DNA from: Microbacteriaceae bacterium
GTDB taxonomy: Bacteria; Actinomycetota; Actinomycetes; Actinomycetales; Microbacteriaceae
Reading direction: 5' to 3'
NCBI GenBank assembly: GCA_017744755.1
Contig: JAGIAU010000001.1
Location: 1 to 40,103, forward strand
DNA length: 40,103 nucleotides
Below the pieces are notes generated by a model. It had not been told where the DNA came from and searched no databases. It saw only the letters and a program-made list of their open reading frames with translations. Position numbers and translations under genes: made by a program. Numbering within the stretch: position 1 is the first letter of the stretch; each line of letters opens with the position of its first letter. Positions 21,501-28,113 of the stretch are shown here, in pieces.

Positions 21501-22851
21501 CGCGGTCGAGTCGCCGGATGCCGAGGTCGCGCGGGTCGTCGAGCTCGTCCTCGACCACGCGAGAACGCACTTCGCGGAGTCCCTCATGGTCGTCACGCCG
21601 AGCCGTCGGCACGCGGCGCGCGTCCTGTCGGCGGTGCTCGAGGCGTTCGGCGAGCACCGGGAGCTCGTGCCGTGGCTCACGGAGGACCGGGACGAGCCCT
21701 TCGAGGTGCTCGCGCTCGACCAGGCCGTCGCGGCCAGCCGCGACCGCGTGATCTTCTCCCTCGGCCACGGCCGCACCGCCCACGGCCGCGTGCTCACCGA
21801 CTTCGGTCCGCTGAGCGCCCCCGGCGGCGATCGCTGCCTCGCGTCGGCGCTCACGAGCGCGCGTCGCGCGCTCACGATCGTCACGGCGATCGGCCCGGAG
21901 GATCTCGCGGACCGTCCGCTCGGGCCGGGCACCCAGGCGTTCGCCGCGGTGCTCGAGGACGCGGAGGCGCATCGCGTCGTGGACGACCGCGACGGCGACG
22001 GCGACCCGATGGTCGTCGACCTCGCCGCCCGCCTGCGCGCCCGCGGCCTCGTCACCCGGCTCGGCTACCGCGGCGCGCTGCCGCTCGTCGTGTCCTACGG
22101 CACGCGCTGCGCCGTGGTCGAGTCCGACGCCGACCTGCTCGCCGGCTCGCTGCGCGAGTCGCTGCGGCTGCGGCCGGAGCTGCTCAAGCGCTTCGGCTGG
22201 GCCTATGTCCGCGTGCACGCCTTCGAGCTGTTCCAGGACCCCGACCTCGTCGCGGACCGCATCACGGAGCTGCTGGGGGCGGAGGTTCCGGCGATTCGCC
22301 CGGTCGTCTCGAGCCCCGTCGCCGCGCCGGCGCCGGGGCTGGAGGACACCGACCCCGAGCTCACCGTCCGGGTGGACCGCTCCGCCGGGCGGGCGGGCGA
22401 CGCCGATGCCCCCGTCGAGGCGCTCGTGAGCGAGCGCATCGAGGCGAGCCCGGGGCCCCGCCGGAGCCTCGCGCCGCAGCTCGTCGACGTCCCGACCACC
22501 GCGGAGGCCGCGGCCGCAGCCCCGGCGGGGGCGGCTCCGGTCCCGTTCATGCCCGCACCGACCGGCCGGCCGCTGTTCCTCGACGGCACCGCCGTCGGGC
22601 CGGACGCCGACACCGGCGTCCTCACCGAGGCCGTCGTCGCCGGCGGCATCCGCCCGCCGGCCGAGCCCCAGCCGATCCCCGCGACCGACCACAGCGCGGG
22701 CGGCGCGGACTTCGACCAGGTCGCTTCGGCGGCGATCACCGAGCCGCTGCCGGTCGTCGACGCGCAGCCGCTCGAGGACACCGAGTCCGGCTTCGAGCCC
22801 GGCCACCGGCCGAGCGGATGGTCGTTGCGCGGCGACGCCGACGAGGCGTGA
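18556..22851 (+). CDS. DUF4011-type SF1 helicase/nuclease homologue with degenerate catalytic motifs
   Basis: This 1431-residue protein follows the layout of DUF4011 helicases: a DUF4011-like N-terminus (about 50-270, starting RWRDELAHLGGPSPLLHFED), two halves of an SF1 helicase (about 300-1115), an MTES_1575/Vsr-like nuclease-type domain (about 1150-1240), and a disordered Pro/Ala tail (about 1245-1431). The fold-level landmarks remain but the catalytic ones do not. Walker A is LPGSGATQT (Ala332 in place of Lys), DEAS is VDAG (855-858), GDPKQLPP is GDPVTQTP, and the motif VI TRAR is TSAR. The nuclease IECDG appears as VESDA. The full-length frame and normal codon use argue for a maintained non-enzymatic role. 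The ATG has no Shine-Dalgarno; TACAGT lies 9 nt upstream. Confidence 0.8.
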   Translation: MWGLENTATAEKLPVINPGDGPDGSPGGLSAPALGEAGLQLLDVAEPVRARWRDELAHLGGPSPLLHFEDTPRTRIELTSTHPGGLARFIAGKRTRLSSLIRENFAWRTAQLAADSILAKATELAAARGLDALRLGVVVANWEHTWDLNGEPFTERFSAPVLLRPVTMRRVGDDFELALRGRNELNPAFAAALHAQFGIRLDHAAFPALAQAEGGGFTPNVVIDRLRGLTAHLPGFQVAPRLVLTSFAEVAGAMVADARTLAHPVLDAIAGNEAAVQTVRESFRLVEPVPSDARSPQTDSLLLDADDEQERVLAQIAAGNSLVVRTLPGSGATQTIVNAIGALAADGKRVLVVGARRASLRAIRERLESIGLPGLVASPRTARRDAVQAITRAERAKQGEQAEIDDALVRLRSVIRDYREALTRPDPILGVTVLDCISELSRLAGAAPRARTTARLGRAAVEALASPAERDRFTQVMVAAERYGEFQQAPGESAWFGAQFVSADAATRAHGLAQRLHAHALPELVDRGERLIAGTHMRPFQSVVELGTYCRLLLDLRETLDRFQPAVFDRAITELIAATAPRRDHPEMTNADRRRLKKLAEEYLRPGVHVPDLHEALVKVQRQRVLWHRYVAEGAVPRVPVGIAEVLVALQAVELDLAELDGALGRSGDERLAAMPIAELRRLLAGLAGEAGALSNLQERSALMGALHAVGLDPLVQDLAGRRVPAEAMRDETELAWWKSALAGLLEGDRALLGANTSVLDRLEADFRLVDEAHARGNAGALAWHLAEQWKLGLVDWPEEAARLKAVLRREHATSHELHTAAPHLDRALTPVWIASPYEMPQISPVMPFDAVLLVDAGTMTIAEAALAVRRGRQVVAFGDPVTQTPSAFETMVRERRAGEAVAEAADLHEESALAVLSGLLRVFTLTRSYRAGGEDLVELVNRRFYSGRIQAQPWAGTYRGVQTLAVERIADARGALDQASGAVESPDAEVARVVELVLDHARTHFAESLMVVTPSRRHAARVLSAVLEAFGEHRELVPWLTEDRDEPFEVLALDQAVAASRDRVIFSLGHGRTAHGRVLTDFGPLSAPGGDRCLASALTSARRALTIVTAIGPEDLADRPLGPGTQAFAAVLEDAEAHRVVDDRDGDGDPMVVDLAARLRARGLVTRLGYRGALPLVVSYGTRCAVVESDADLLAGSLRESLRLRPELLKRFGWAYVRVHAFELFQDPDLVADRITELLGAEVPAIRPVVSSPVAAPAPGLEDTDPELTVRVDRSAGRAGDADAPVEALVSERIEASPGPRRSLAPQLVDVPTTAEAAAAAPAGAAPVPFMPAPTGRPLFLDGTAVGPDADTGVLTEAVVAGGIRPPAEPQPIPATDHSAGGADFDQVASAAITEPLPVVDAQPLEDTESGFEPGHRPSGWSLRGDADEA

Positions 22852-23126
22852 GCGAGCGCTCCGAGCCCGAGGCGCCGGACGCGGCGCGGGAGCCGGACGC
22901 GGGGGCGGAGCGTTCTCCCGACGCCCTCGGTCGATCGGAATCCGCGGTCTCGGAGCCCGCGCGCCCCGGATCGCCCTCGATCACCGGAGCGCGCCCGCGG
23001 ACCCGCCGCCGCGTCACGACCGCGCCACCGCCCGGCTCCGACCCGGCTCCGGCTCCGGAGCCCCCGCGCCACGGCTCGACGGAGAACGATGCGCGGATGC
23101 GCGCCGAGAAGCCGCCGCACTACTGA
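22848..23126 (+). CDS. Small disordered protein coupled to the degenerate helicase
   Basis: This 92-residue protein starts at GTG 22848, overlapping the helicase stop as GTGA, which indicates coupled translation. It is almost entirely Pro/Ala/Glu/Ser/Arg-rich and predicted disordered, with no hydrophobic core, but ends in NDARMRAEKPPHY. That tail resembles a C-terminal ending I recall from small actinobacterial hypothetical proteins, suggesting a short linear motif. The strong hairpin at 23134-23178 follows it. Function is unknown. Confidence 0.6.
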   Translation: MSERSEPEAPDAAREPDAGAERSPDALGRSESAVSEPARPGSPSITGARPRTRRRVTTAPPPGSDPAPAPEPPRHGSTENDARMRAEKPPHY

Positions 23127-23133
23127 GCCGGGT

Positions 23134-23178
23134 GACGGGAAGCGCGGTCACGCGTCTGCGCTGACCGCGCTTCCCGTC
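23134..23178. terminator. Bidirectional terminator between convergent genes
   Basis: A perfect 17-bp inverted repeat, GACGGGAAGCGCGGTCA (23134-23150) with TGACCGCGCTTCCCGTC (23162-23178), has an 11-nt loop. It sits between the end of the helicase operon and the end of mscL, and can serve both. Confidence 0.87.
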
Positions 23179-23211
23179 GGCGCGGCCGCAGCCGCAGCCA
23201 GGGCGCTCGCG

Positions 23212-23613
23212 CTACCGCTTCGCGAGCAGGTCGCGGATCTCGGCGAGGAGCTCGGTCTCGGTCGGGGCGGGGGCCTCCTCGACGACCGGGTTCTTCCGCG
23301 CCTGGCGCTCGCGCCACTTGTTCATCGGGAGGACGAAGCAGAGGTAGACGACGAACGCGATCGCGAGGAAGTTGATGAGCGCGCCGATGACGGCGCCGAA
23401 GGACAGCGACGCGGTGCCGCCCGCGACCGTCGGGATCTCCACGACGAGCGCCTGCGAGAGGTCGGCGCCGCCGAGGAGGGCGCTGATGAGGGGGTTGATG
23501 AGGGCGTCGACGACGGCGGTGACGACGGCGCCGAAGGCCGCGCCGATGACGACCGCGACGGCGAGGTCGATGACATTGCCTCGGGCGATGAAGTCCCGGA
23601 AGCCCTTGATCAT
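23212..23613 (-). CDS. mscL: Large-conductance mechanosensitive channel MscL
   Basis: This 133-residue channel protein starts MIKGFRDFIARGNVIDLAVA, the canonical MscL N-terminal helix and TM1 (VIGAAFGAVVTAVVDALINP). It continues with a periplasmic loop, TM2 (FGAVIGALINFLAIAFVVYL) and a cytoplasmic bundle ending ETELLAEIRDLLAKR. It opens under membrane tension during hypo-osmotic shock. The ATG at 23613 has AAAGG nearby. It is 11 bp downstream of the fmdB-like gene, probably in one operon. Confidence 0.97.
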   Translation of the reverse strand: MIKGFRDFIARGNVIDLAVAVVIGAAFGAVVTAVVDALINPLISALLGGADLSQALVVEIPTVAGGTASLSFGAVIGALINFLAIAFVVYLCFVLPMNKWRERQARKNPVVEEAPAPTETELLAEIRDLLAKR

Positions 23614-23624
23614 GGGGGTGCCTT

Positions 23625-23897
23625 TCAGTCGGATGCGCTCGATGCGGGTGCGGGCGAGCTTGCGGAAGAGACGCCGCTCGTCCCCGATGATGACGCGGAT
23701 CCGTCGGAAGAGCCAGACCCGGCCCGCGAGTCGGTGCGGTAGAACCCCGAGCCGTTGAAGGTCACGCCGACCGCGCTGTAGAGCTTCCGGAGCTTCCCGC
23801 CGCATGACGGGCAGGCCGTCAGCGAGTCGTCGGTGAACGCCTGCACGATGTCGAAGGCGTTGCCGCACTCCGTGCAGCGATAGGAGTAGGTGGGCAT
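23625..23897 (-). CDS. FmdB-family zinc-ribbon protein
   Basis: This 90-residue protein opens with MPTYSYRCTECGNAFDIVQA and a second CPSC knuckle, forming the FmdB/CxxC_CxxC zinc ribbon, followed by KLRKLYSAVGVTFNGSGFY. The Ser/Gly/Ala-rich tail is low-complexity. AAGGAG lies 8 nt before the ATG at 23897. Members of the family are putative regulatory proteins without a settled role; actinobacteria keep it beside 5-FCL and mscL, as here. Confidence 0.92.
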   Translation of the reverse strand: MPTYSYRCTECGNAFDIVQAFTDDSLTACPSCGGKLRKLYSAVGVTFNGSGFYRTDSRAGSGSSDGSASSSGTSGVSSASSPAPASSASD

Positions 23898-23932
23898 GTC
23901 GGTCGCTCCTTGCGATCTCTCGGAGACCGGGC

Positions 23933-24520
23933 TCAGGCGACGGGGAAGGTCACGGTCCCGCTCGGGGTGACCGCCCCGTCGACGGGCTCGTCCTGCGGCT
24001 CGACGGGGACCGCGTCGACGATCTCCGAATCGAACAGGACAGCATAGACCGGGGGACACCCCTCGATCGAACCGAGCGTGCGGTCGTAGTAGCCGCGGCC
24101 CCAGCCCATCCGCATGCCCTTCGCGTCGACCGCGGCCGCCGGGACGATGATGAGGTCGACGTCGTTGATGGCGAGCGGCGACAGCAGCTCCGTCGTCGGC
24201 TGCGGCATGCCGAGCAGGTCGAGGTCCTCGTCCGCGCCGTCGTACGGCGCCCAGTCGAGCAGGCCGTCGGGCCGCGAGATGGGCAGCAGGACGCGAACGC
24301 CCTCCTGCAGCGCCCAGTCCAGGAACGGGCGGGTGGACGGCTCCTGCGGCGTCGGGAGGTAGGCGGCGACGTACGTCGCGCCGAGGCCCTCCGCGAGCCG
24401 GACGAGGTGCTCGCCAATCGCCGCGTTGGCGCGTTCCCGCTGACTGCTCGGCATGTTCCGTCGTCGCTCGCGGATCTCCGCGCGCAGCGCCCGCTTCTGT
24501 GCAGCGGGGTCCGACGCCAT
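23933..24520 (-). CDS. 5-formyltetrahydrofolate cyclo-ligase
   Basis: This 195-residue enzyme of the 5-FCL/MTHFS family converts 5-formyl-THF to 5,10-methenyl-THF with ATP. Signatures are KRALRAEIRERRR near the N-terminus, YLPTPQEPSTRPFLDWAL, and the C-terminal nucleotide/folate site GMRMGWGRGYYDRTL. The ATG at 24520 is preceded by TACACT (plus-strand 24528-24533) with a 7-nt gap and no Shine-Dalgarno, so a leaderless start is likely. It is divergent from galU, as in mycobacteria and corynebacteria. Confidence 0.95.
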   Translation of the reverse strand: MASDPAAQKRALRAEIRERRRNMPSSQRERANAAIGEHLVRLAEGLGATYVAAYLPTPQEPSTRPFLDWALQEGVRVLLPISRPDGLLDWAPYDGADEDLDLLGMPQPTTELLSPLAINDVDLIIVPAAAVDAKGMRMGWGRGYYDRTLGSIEGCPPVYAVLFDSEIVDAVPVEPQDEPVDGAVTPSGTVTFPVA

Positions 24521-24564
24521 GCCGACCAGTGTAGGGGTGCAGATGCACGCGCTAGCCTGTGGCC

Positions 24565-25455
24565 ATGGTGCGACCCGTGACGAAAGCCGTGATCCCCGCA
24601 GCAGGCCTTGGCACTCGCTTCCTCCCCGCCACCAAAGCGATGCCGAAGGAGATGCTCCCGGTGGTGGACAAGCCCGCGATCCAGTACGTCGTGGAGGAAG
24701 CGGTCGCAGCCGGCCTCGTCGACGTCCTCATGGTCACGGGGCGGAACAAGAACGCGCTCGAGAACCACTTCGACCGCGCCTGGGAGCTCGAGCGGACGCT
24801 CGAGGTGAAGGGCGACACCGGCAGGCTCGAGCAGGTCATGGCCGCCACGGCGCTCGCCGATGTGCACTATCTGCGCCAGGGCGACCCGCGCGGCCTCGGG
24901 CACGCGGTGCTCAAGGCGAAGCAGCATGTCGGCGACGAGCCGTTCGCGGTGCTGCTCGGCGACGACATCATCGACGAGCAGGACACCCTCCTGAGGGACA
25001 TGATCGCCGTGCACGGCGAGCGGGACGCCTCGATCATCGCCCTGATGGAGGTCGAGCCGGAGGATGCGCGGAAGTTCGGCATCGCGACCGTCGAGGCGCT
25101 GCCCGGCGTCGAGGACGTCGTGCGCGTCACCGACCTGGTCGAGAAGCCGGCGCCCGGCACCGAGCCGTCGCGGCTCGCGGTCATCGGCCGCTACGTGCTG
25201 AAGCCGGAGATCTTCGAGGTGCTCGAGCGCACCGAGCCGGGCAAGGGCAACGAGATCCAGCTCACCGACGCGCTCCTCGAGCTCGCCCGCAACGGCCTCG
25301 CCGGCGGCGTCTACGGCGTCGTGTTCCGCGGCCGCCGCTTCGACACCGGCGACCGCCTCGACTACATCAAGGCGATCGTGCAGCTCGCCAGCGAGCGCGA
25401 CGACCTCGGCGCGCCGCTGCGCGAGTGGCTGAAGGACTTCACGGCGAGCTACTGA
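24565..25455 (+). CDS. galU: UTP-glucose-1-phosphate uridylyltransferase
   Basis: This 296-residue nucleotidyltransferase makes UDP-glucose for cell-envelope glycans. Hallmarks are AVIPAAGLGTRFLPATKAMPK (about 8-28), MLPVVDKPAIQYVVEEA, FAVLLGDDIIDE and GNEIQLTDA. TAGCCT (24553-24558) lies exactly 6 nt before the ATG at 24565, which favours this leaderless start over the GTG two codons earlier. Its stop overlaps the rimJ-like start (TGATG). The glp/moeA gene usually found between galU and rimJ is absent. Confidence 0.96.
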   Translation: MVRPVTKAVIPAAGLGTRFLPATKAMPKEMLPVVDKPAIQYVVEEAVAAGLVDVLMVTGRNKNALENHFDRAWELERTLEVKGDTGRLEQVMAATALADVHYLRQGDPRGLGHAVLKAKQHVGDEPFAVLLGDDIIDEQDTLLRDMIAVHGERDASIIALMEVEPEDARKFGIATVEALPGVEDVVRVTDLVEKPAPGTEPSRLAVIGRYVLKPEIFEVLERTEPGKGNEIQLTDALLELARNGLAGGVYGVVFRGRRFDTGDRLDYIKAIVQLASERDDLGAPLREWLKDFTASY

Positions 25456-26108
25456 TGCGCATCCCCATGCCGACGCTCAGCGATGGCGCGGTCACGCTCC
25501 GCCCCATCGCCGTGCGCGACGCCAAGGCGCTCGAGCGCGAACTCGCGGGCAACCGCGCCTGGCTGCGGCGCTGGGAGGCGACGAATCCCGACGGCTACGG
25601 CCCGTTCGACACGAAGGCGGGGATCCGGGCGCTGCTGGACCAGTCCCGGGACGGGCACGGCGCGCCCTTCGCCCTCGAGGTGGGCGGCGAGTTCGCGGGC
25701 CAGCTGAACGTCTCGCAGATGTTCTTCGGCTCGCTCTCCTCCTGCGCGATCGGCTACTGGATCGCGCAGCGCTTCGCCGGCCGCGGCGCCATGCCGACGG
25801 CCGTCGCGCTCGCGACGGACTACTGCTTCCTGCGGCTCGGGCTGCACCGCGTCGAGATCTGCATCCGGCCGGAGAACGCGCCCAGCCTGCGAGTCGTCGA
25901 GAAGCTCGGCTTCCGCTACGAGGGGCTGCGGCGCAAGTACATCCACATCGACGGCGGGTGGCGCGACCACTTCGCGTTCGCGCTGACGATCGAGGACGCG
26001 CCGCTCGGCGTGCTGCGACGCTGGCAGGGCGGCGCAGCCGACCCGTCCTGGGCGCAGGTGCCGGAGGCGGACCGGATCGCCGCGGGCGTGGCGCCCACGC
26101 AACCCTGA
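25455..26108 (+). CDS. RimJ/RimL-type GNAT N-acetyltransferase
   Basis: This 217-residue protein opens with LSDGAVTLRPIAVRDAKALE, the usual RimJ start. It has the acetyl-CoA site around IGYWIAQRFAGRGAMPTAVA, and the family-typical RVEICIRPENAPSLRVVEKL followed by GFRYEGLRRKYIHIDGGWRD. It is the counterpart of the gene next to moeA1/galU in mycobacteria (Rv0995-like by position). Start and galU stop overlap by 1 bp, so the two are translationally coupled. It probably acetylates a protein N-terminus; the target is unknown. Confidence 0.93.
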   Translation: MRIPMPTLSDGAVTLRPIAVRDAKALERELAGNRAWLRRWEATNPDGYGPFDTKAGIRALLDQSRDGHGAPFALEVGGEFAGQLNVSQMFFGSLSSCAIGYWIAQRFAGRGAMPTAVALATDYCFLRLGLHRVEICIRPENAPSLRVVEKLGFRYEGLRRKYIHIDGGWRDHFAFALTIEDAPLGVLRRWQGGAADPSWAQVPEADRIAAGVAPTQP

Positions 26109-26131
26109 AGTTCCGCTTTACGGTTGGCGCC

Positions 26132-27004
26132 ATGGAATCGGTGCTCGGCGGCGGCGTGCTGCTCGCGGTCGCGGCCGCGCTGTGGCTCGTCTACCTCGTG
26201 CCGAACTGGCTGCGCCGCAGCGAGTACCTCGCGACCGAGCGGAACGCCGTCCGGCTCCAGCAGACCATCCGCGTCCTCGCCGAGACCGCGGAGACCCCGG
26301 AGGCCGTCCGCCTCGAGAGCCTCGCGAAGGCCCGCGCCTACGAGGCGCAGCTCCGCCGTCGGCAGGCGCCCGCGGCGTCCCCGGTCGCCGTCGGCACGCC
26401 CGTGCGCCTTGCCGACCCGAACGACCCGCGCACGCTCGCCGCCACGCGCATGCGCCGCACCCGGATCGTGACGACCGTCGTCATCGCGCTCGCCGCCCTC
26501 GTCCTGCTCTCGCAGCTCGTCGTCGCGCTCGTCGGCGGCATCGCCGCCGCCTCGGGCGCCGTCGCCCTCGCCGCCGGCGCCGTGGTCGGCGCCGGTCTCT
26601 GGCTGCAGGGCCGTCTTGCGGCGGCGCAGCGCGCCCGCTCCCGCGCGGTGGCCCGCTCAGCGGTCGTGGAGGGCGCGCCGCGTCCGTCCCGGGACCCCCG
26701 CGCGGCCGTTGCCCTCCCCGCGCTCGCCGAGCCGGTCGATCCCCGCGCCTGGACCCCCCTGCCGCTCCCGCAGCCGATCCATCAGGTCCGCCGCGAGGCC
26801 GCGCTCCGCGTCGCCGCGGAGGCGGACAAGGCCGCCCGCGCCCGCGAGGCGGAGGAGCGGATCGTCGCCGCCCGGGCGGCGGCCGCCACGGCGCCTGTCG
26901 CCCCGGCCGCGCCCAGCCGCTTCGCCGCGATGGGCGTTCTGGAGGACCTCGCCCCTGCCGCGATCGACCTCGACGGCGCGCTCGCCCGCCGCCGCGCCTC
27001 CTGA
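26132..27004 (+). CDS. SepX/GlpR-like membrane protein
   Basis: This 290-residue protein has an N-terminal helix, VLLAVAAALWLVYLVPNWLR (about 8-27), then a soluble stretch with LQQTIRVLAETAET. Two adjacent helices follow around residues 110-155, and then a long Ala/Arg-rich cytoplasmic tail. Position after galU-rimJ and the YLVPNWLRRSEYLATERNAVRLQQT-type start match the actinobacterial proteins called GlpR (Corynebacterium) and SepX (Streptomyces), which act in cell division. That role is inferred from synteny and layout. Its known partner Glp is not encoded here. Confidence 0.75.
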   Translation: MESVLGGGVLLAVAAALWLVYLVPNWLRRSEYLATERNAVRLQQTIRVLAETAETPEAVRLESLAKARAYEAQLRRRQAPAASPVAVGTPVRLADPNDPRTLAATRMRRTRIVTTVVIALAALVLLSQLVVALVGGIAAASGAVALAAGAVVGAGLWLQGRLAAAQRARSRAVARSAVVEGAPRPSRDPRAAVALPALAEPVDPRAWTPLPLPQPIHQVRREAALRVAAEADKAARAREAEERIVAARAAAATAPVAPAAPSRFAAMGVLEDLAPAAIDLDGALARRRAS

Positions 27005-27062
27005 GCGCGGCCTGTCGGAACCCTCGCGCCGAGCCTGGTCGAGACCACCCCGCCGCCCCGTG

Positions 27063-27068
27063 TAGACT
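27063..27068 (+). promoter_or_regulatory. -10 box of the tRNA-Ala gene
   Basis: TAGACT lies 13 bp before the mature 5' end of the tRNA, so transcription would begin about 6-7 nt before the tRNA. The same hexamer occurs in the rplJ leader promoter. Confidence 0.55.
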
Positions 27069-27081
27069 GGTCGGGCTTTAC

Positions 27082-27154
27082 GGGCCCTTGGCGCAGTTGG
27101 TAGCGCGCTTCGTTCGCATCGAAGAGGTCAGGAGTTCGAATCTCCTAGGGTCCA
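27082..27154 (+). tRNA. tRNA-Ala (anticodon CGC)
   Basis: This 73-nt tRNA folds fully. The acceptor stem is GGGCCCT/AGGGTCC with one G-U pair, the D-arm is GCGC/GCGC, and the anticodon stem CTTCG/CGAAG closes the loop TTCGCAT (anticodon CGC, reading GCG). The T-arm is AGGAG-TTCGAAT-CTCCT, with discriminator A. The terminal CCA is not encoded (CCG follows). It sits at the end of the conserved galU-rimJ-glpR block. Confidence 0.97.
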
Positions 27155-27160
27155 CCGTCT

Positions 27161-27191
27161 CAGAAGCCCTGGCCGTGCGCCGGGGCTTCTG
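27161..27191 (+). terminator. Terminator after tRNA-Ala
   Basis: CAGAAGCCC (27161-27169) pairs with GGGCTTCTG (27183-27191) over 9 bp, with an inner GGC/GCC helix, followed by CATTT. It starts 6 bp after the tRNA. Confidence 0.8.
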
Positions 27192-27331
27192 CATTTCCCC
27201 CAGGCGGGACGGGCCAGGTGGCACGCCCGCCTCGATCGACCGGGCGGTCGCCCCGCCTTCCTCGCCCGGAGGAGCGCATCCCGGGGCGATGCGCCGTCGC
27301 GTAAGCGGGATGGCGCGGGCGGATCCGGAAG

Positions 27332-27346
27332 TATAGCGGCGCTACT
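27332..27346. promoter_or_regulatory. TetR operator at the tetR promoter
   Basis: TATAGCG-G-CGCTACT is an imperfect 15-bp palindrome (13 of 15 bases identical to the site before the efflux gene). It lies 22 bp upstream of the tetR start, where it would allow autorepression. Confidence 0.75.
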
Positions 27347-27367
27347 GCTTCGGCGCAGAATGGTGGC

Positions 27368-28078
27368 ATGACCGTGCTCGATGCGAACGCCCCCGTCCGC
27401 GACCGTCTGCTCCTCGCCGCGGCTCGCCTGCTGGAGGAGGCCGTCGACGGGGAGGTGTCGACGCGCGCGATCTGCGAGGCCGCGGGCGTGCAGGCGCCCG
27501 CGCTCTACCATCACTTCGGCAGCAAGCAGGGACTGCTCGACGAGGTGGTGAGCCACGGCTTCCGCCGCTTCCTCGCCGCACGCGGCGGCATCGAGGCGGG
27601 GGCGGGCGATCCGGTGGACGCGGTGCGCGAGGCGTGGGACACGCATGTGCGGTTCGGGGTGGAGCATCCGCGCTTCTACGGCTACATCTACGCGCCGGTC
27701 GGGCGCGAGGCGCCGTGCCGGGTGGTCGGCGAGGTGGAGGCGCTCATCCTCTCGACGCTCGAGCCGGCCGCGCTGCAGGGGCGGCTGACGCTGCCGGCGG
27801 CGGATGCCGCCCGGCAGATCCTCGCGGCGAGCAGCGGGGTCGTGCTCGCGCTGATCGCGAACGCGGGGGCGGCGGTGGACTGGGAGCTGTCGCGGCGCAC
27901 GCGGGACGCGATCCTCGCCGCGGTCACCCGCTCGGATGCGGCGCTCCCGTCTGCCTCGACGGCGGCTTCGGCGGCGGTGGCGCTCGGCGCGGCGCTCGAT
28001 GCGCAGGGCTCGCCGCTGGCACCGGCCGAGACGGCGCTGCTGCGCGCCTGGCTCGACCGGATCGCTCGCGCCTCCTGA
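27368..28078 (+). CDS. TetR/AcrR-family repressor
   Basis: This 236-residue regulator has the N-terminal HTH typical of TetR: RDRLLLAAARLLEE, VSTRAICEAAGVQAPALYHH and FGSKQGLLDEVVSHG (about 11-65), followed by an all-helical ligand-binding domain. CAGAAT lies 6 nt before the ATG. Matching palindromes occur upstream of this gene and of the following MFS gene, so it very likely represses both and is released by a pump substrate. The pump gene follows on the same strand after 35 bp. Confidence 0.93.
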   Translation: MTVLDANAPVRDRLLLAAARLLEEAVDGEVSTRAICEAAGVQAPALYHHFGSKQGLLDEVVSHGFRRFLAARGGIEAGAGDPVDAVREAWDTHVRFGVEHPRFYGYIYAPVGREAPCRVVGEVEALILSTLEPAALQGRLTLPAADAARQILAASSGVVLALIANAGAAVDWELSRRTRDAILAAVTRSDAALPSASTAASAAVALGAALDAQGSPLAPAETALLRAWLDRIARAS

Positions 28079-28090
28079 TACATCACTTTC

Positions 28091-28105
28091 TATAGCGTCG
28101 CTATA
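28091..28105. promoter_or_regulatory. TetR operator over the MFS promoter
   Basis: TATAGCG-T-CGCTATA is a perfect 15-bp palindrome with a single central base. It overlaps the -10 box TATACT (28102-28107) of the MFS gene, so a bound repressor would block RNA polymerase directly. Confidence 0.85.
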
Positions 28106-28113
28106 CTGGATGG

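Noticed and set aside
18466..22806. A 1446-residue open frame on the minus strand opposite the helicase homologue
   Set aside because: It is an antisense shadow in GC-rich DNA: Arg/Leu/Glu-dominated composition, no recognisable domain, and the plus-strand frame has clear family similarity and proper codon bias.
22340..23110. Possible frameshift joining the helicase homologue and the small downstream protein
   Set aside because: The helicase frame ends cleanly with a GTGA start-stop overlap and both proteins have plausible termini, so two coupled genes are more likely than one broken gene.
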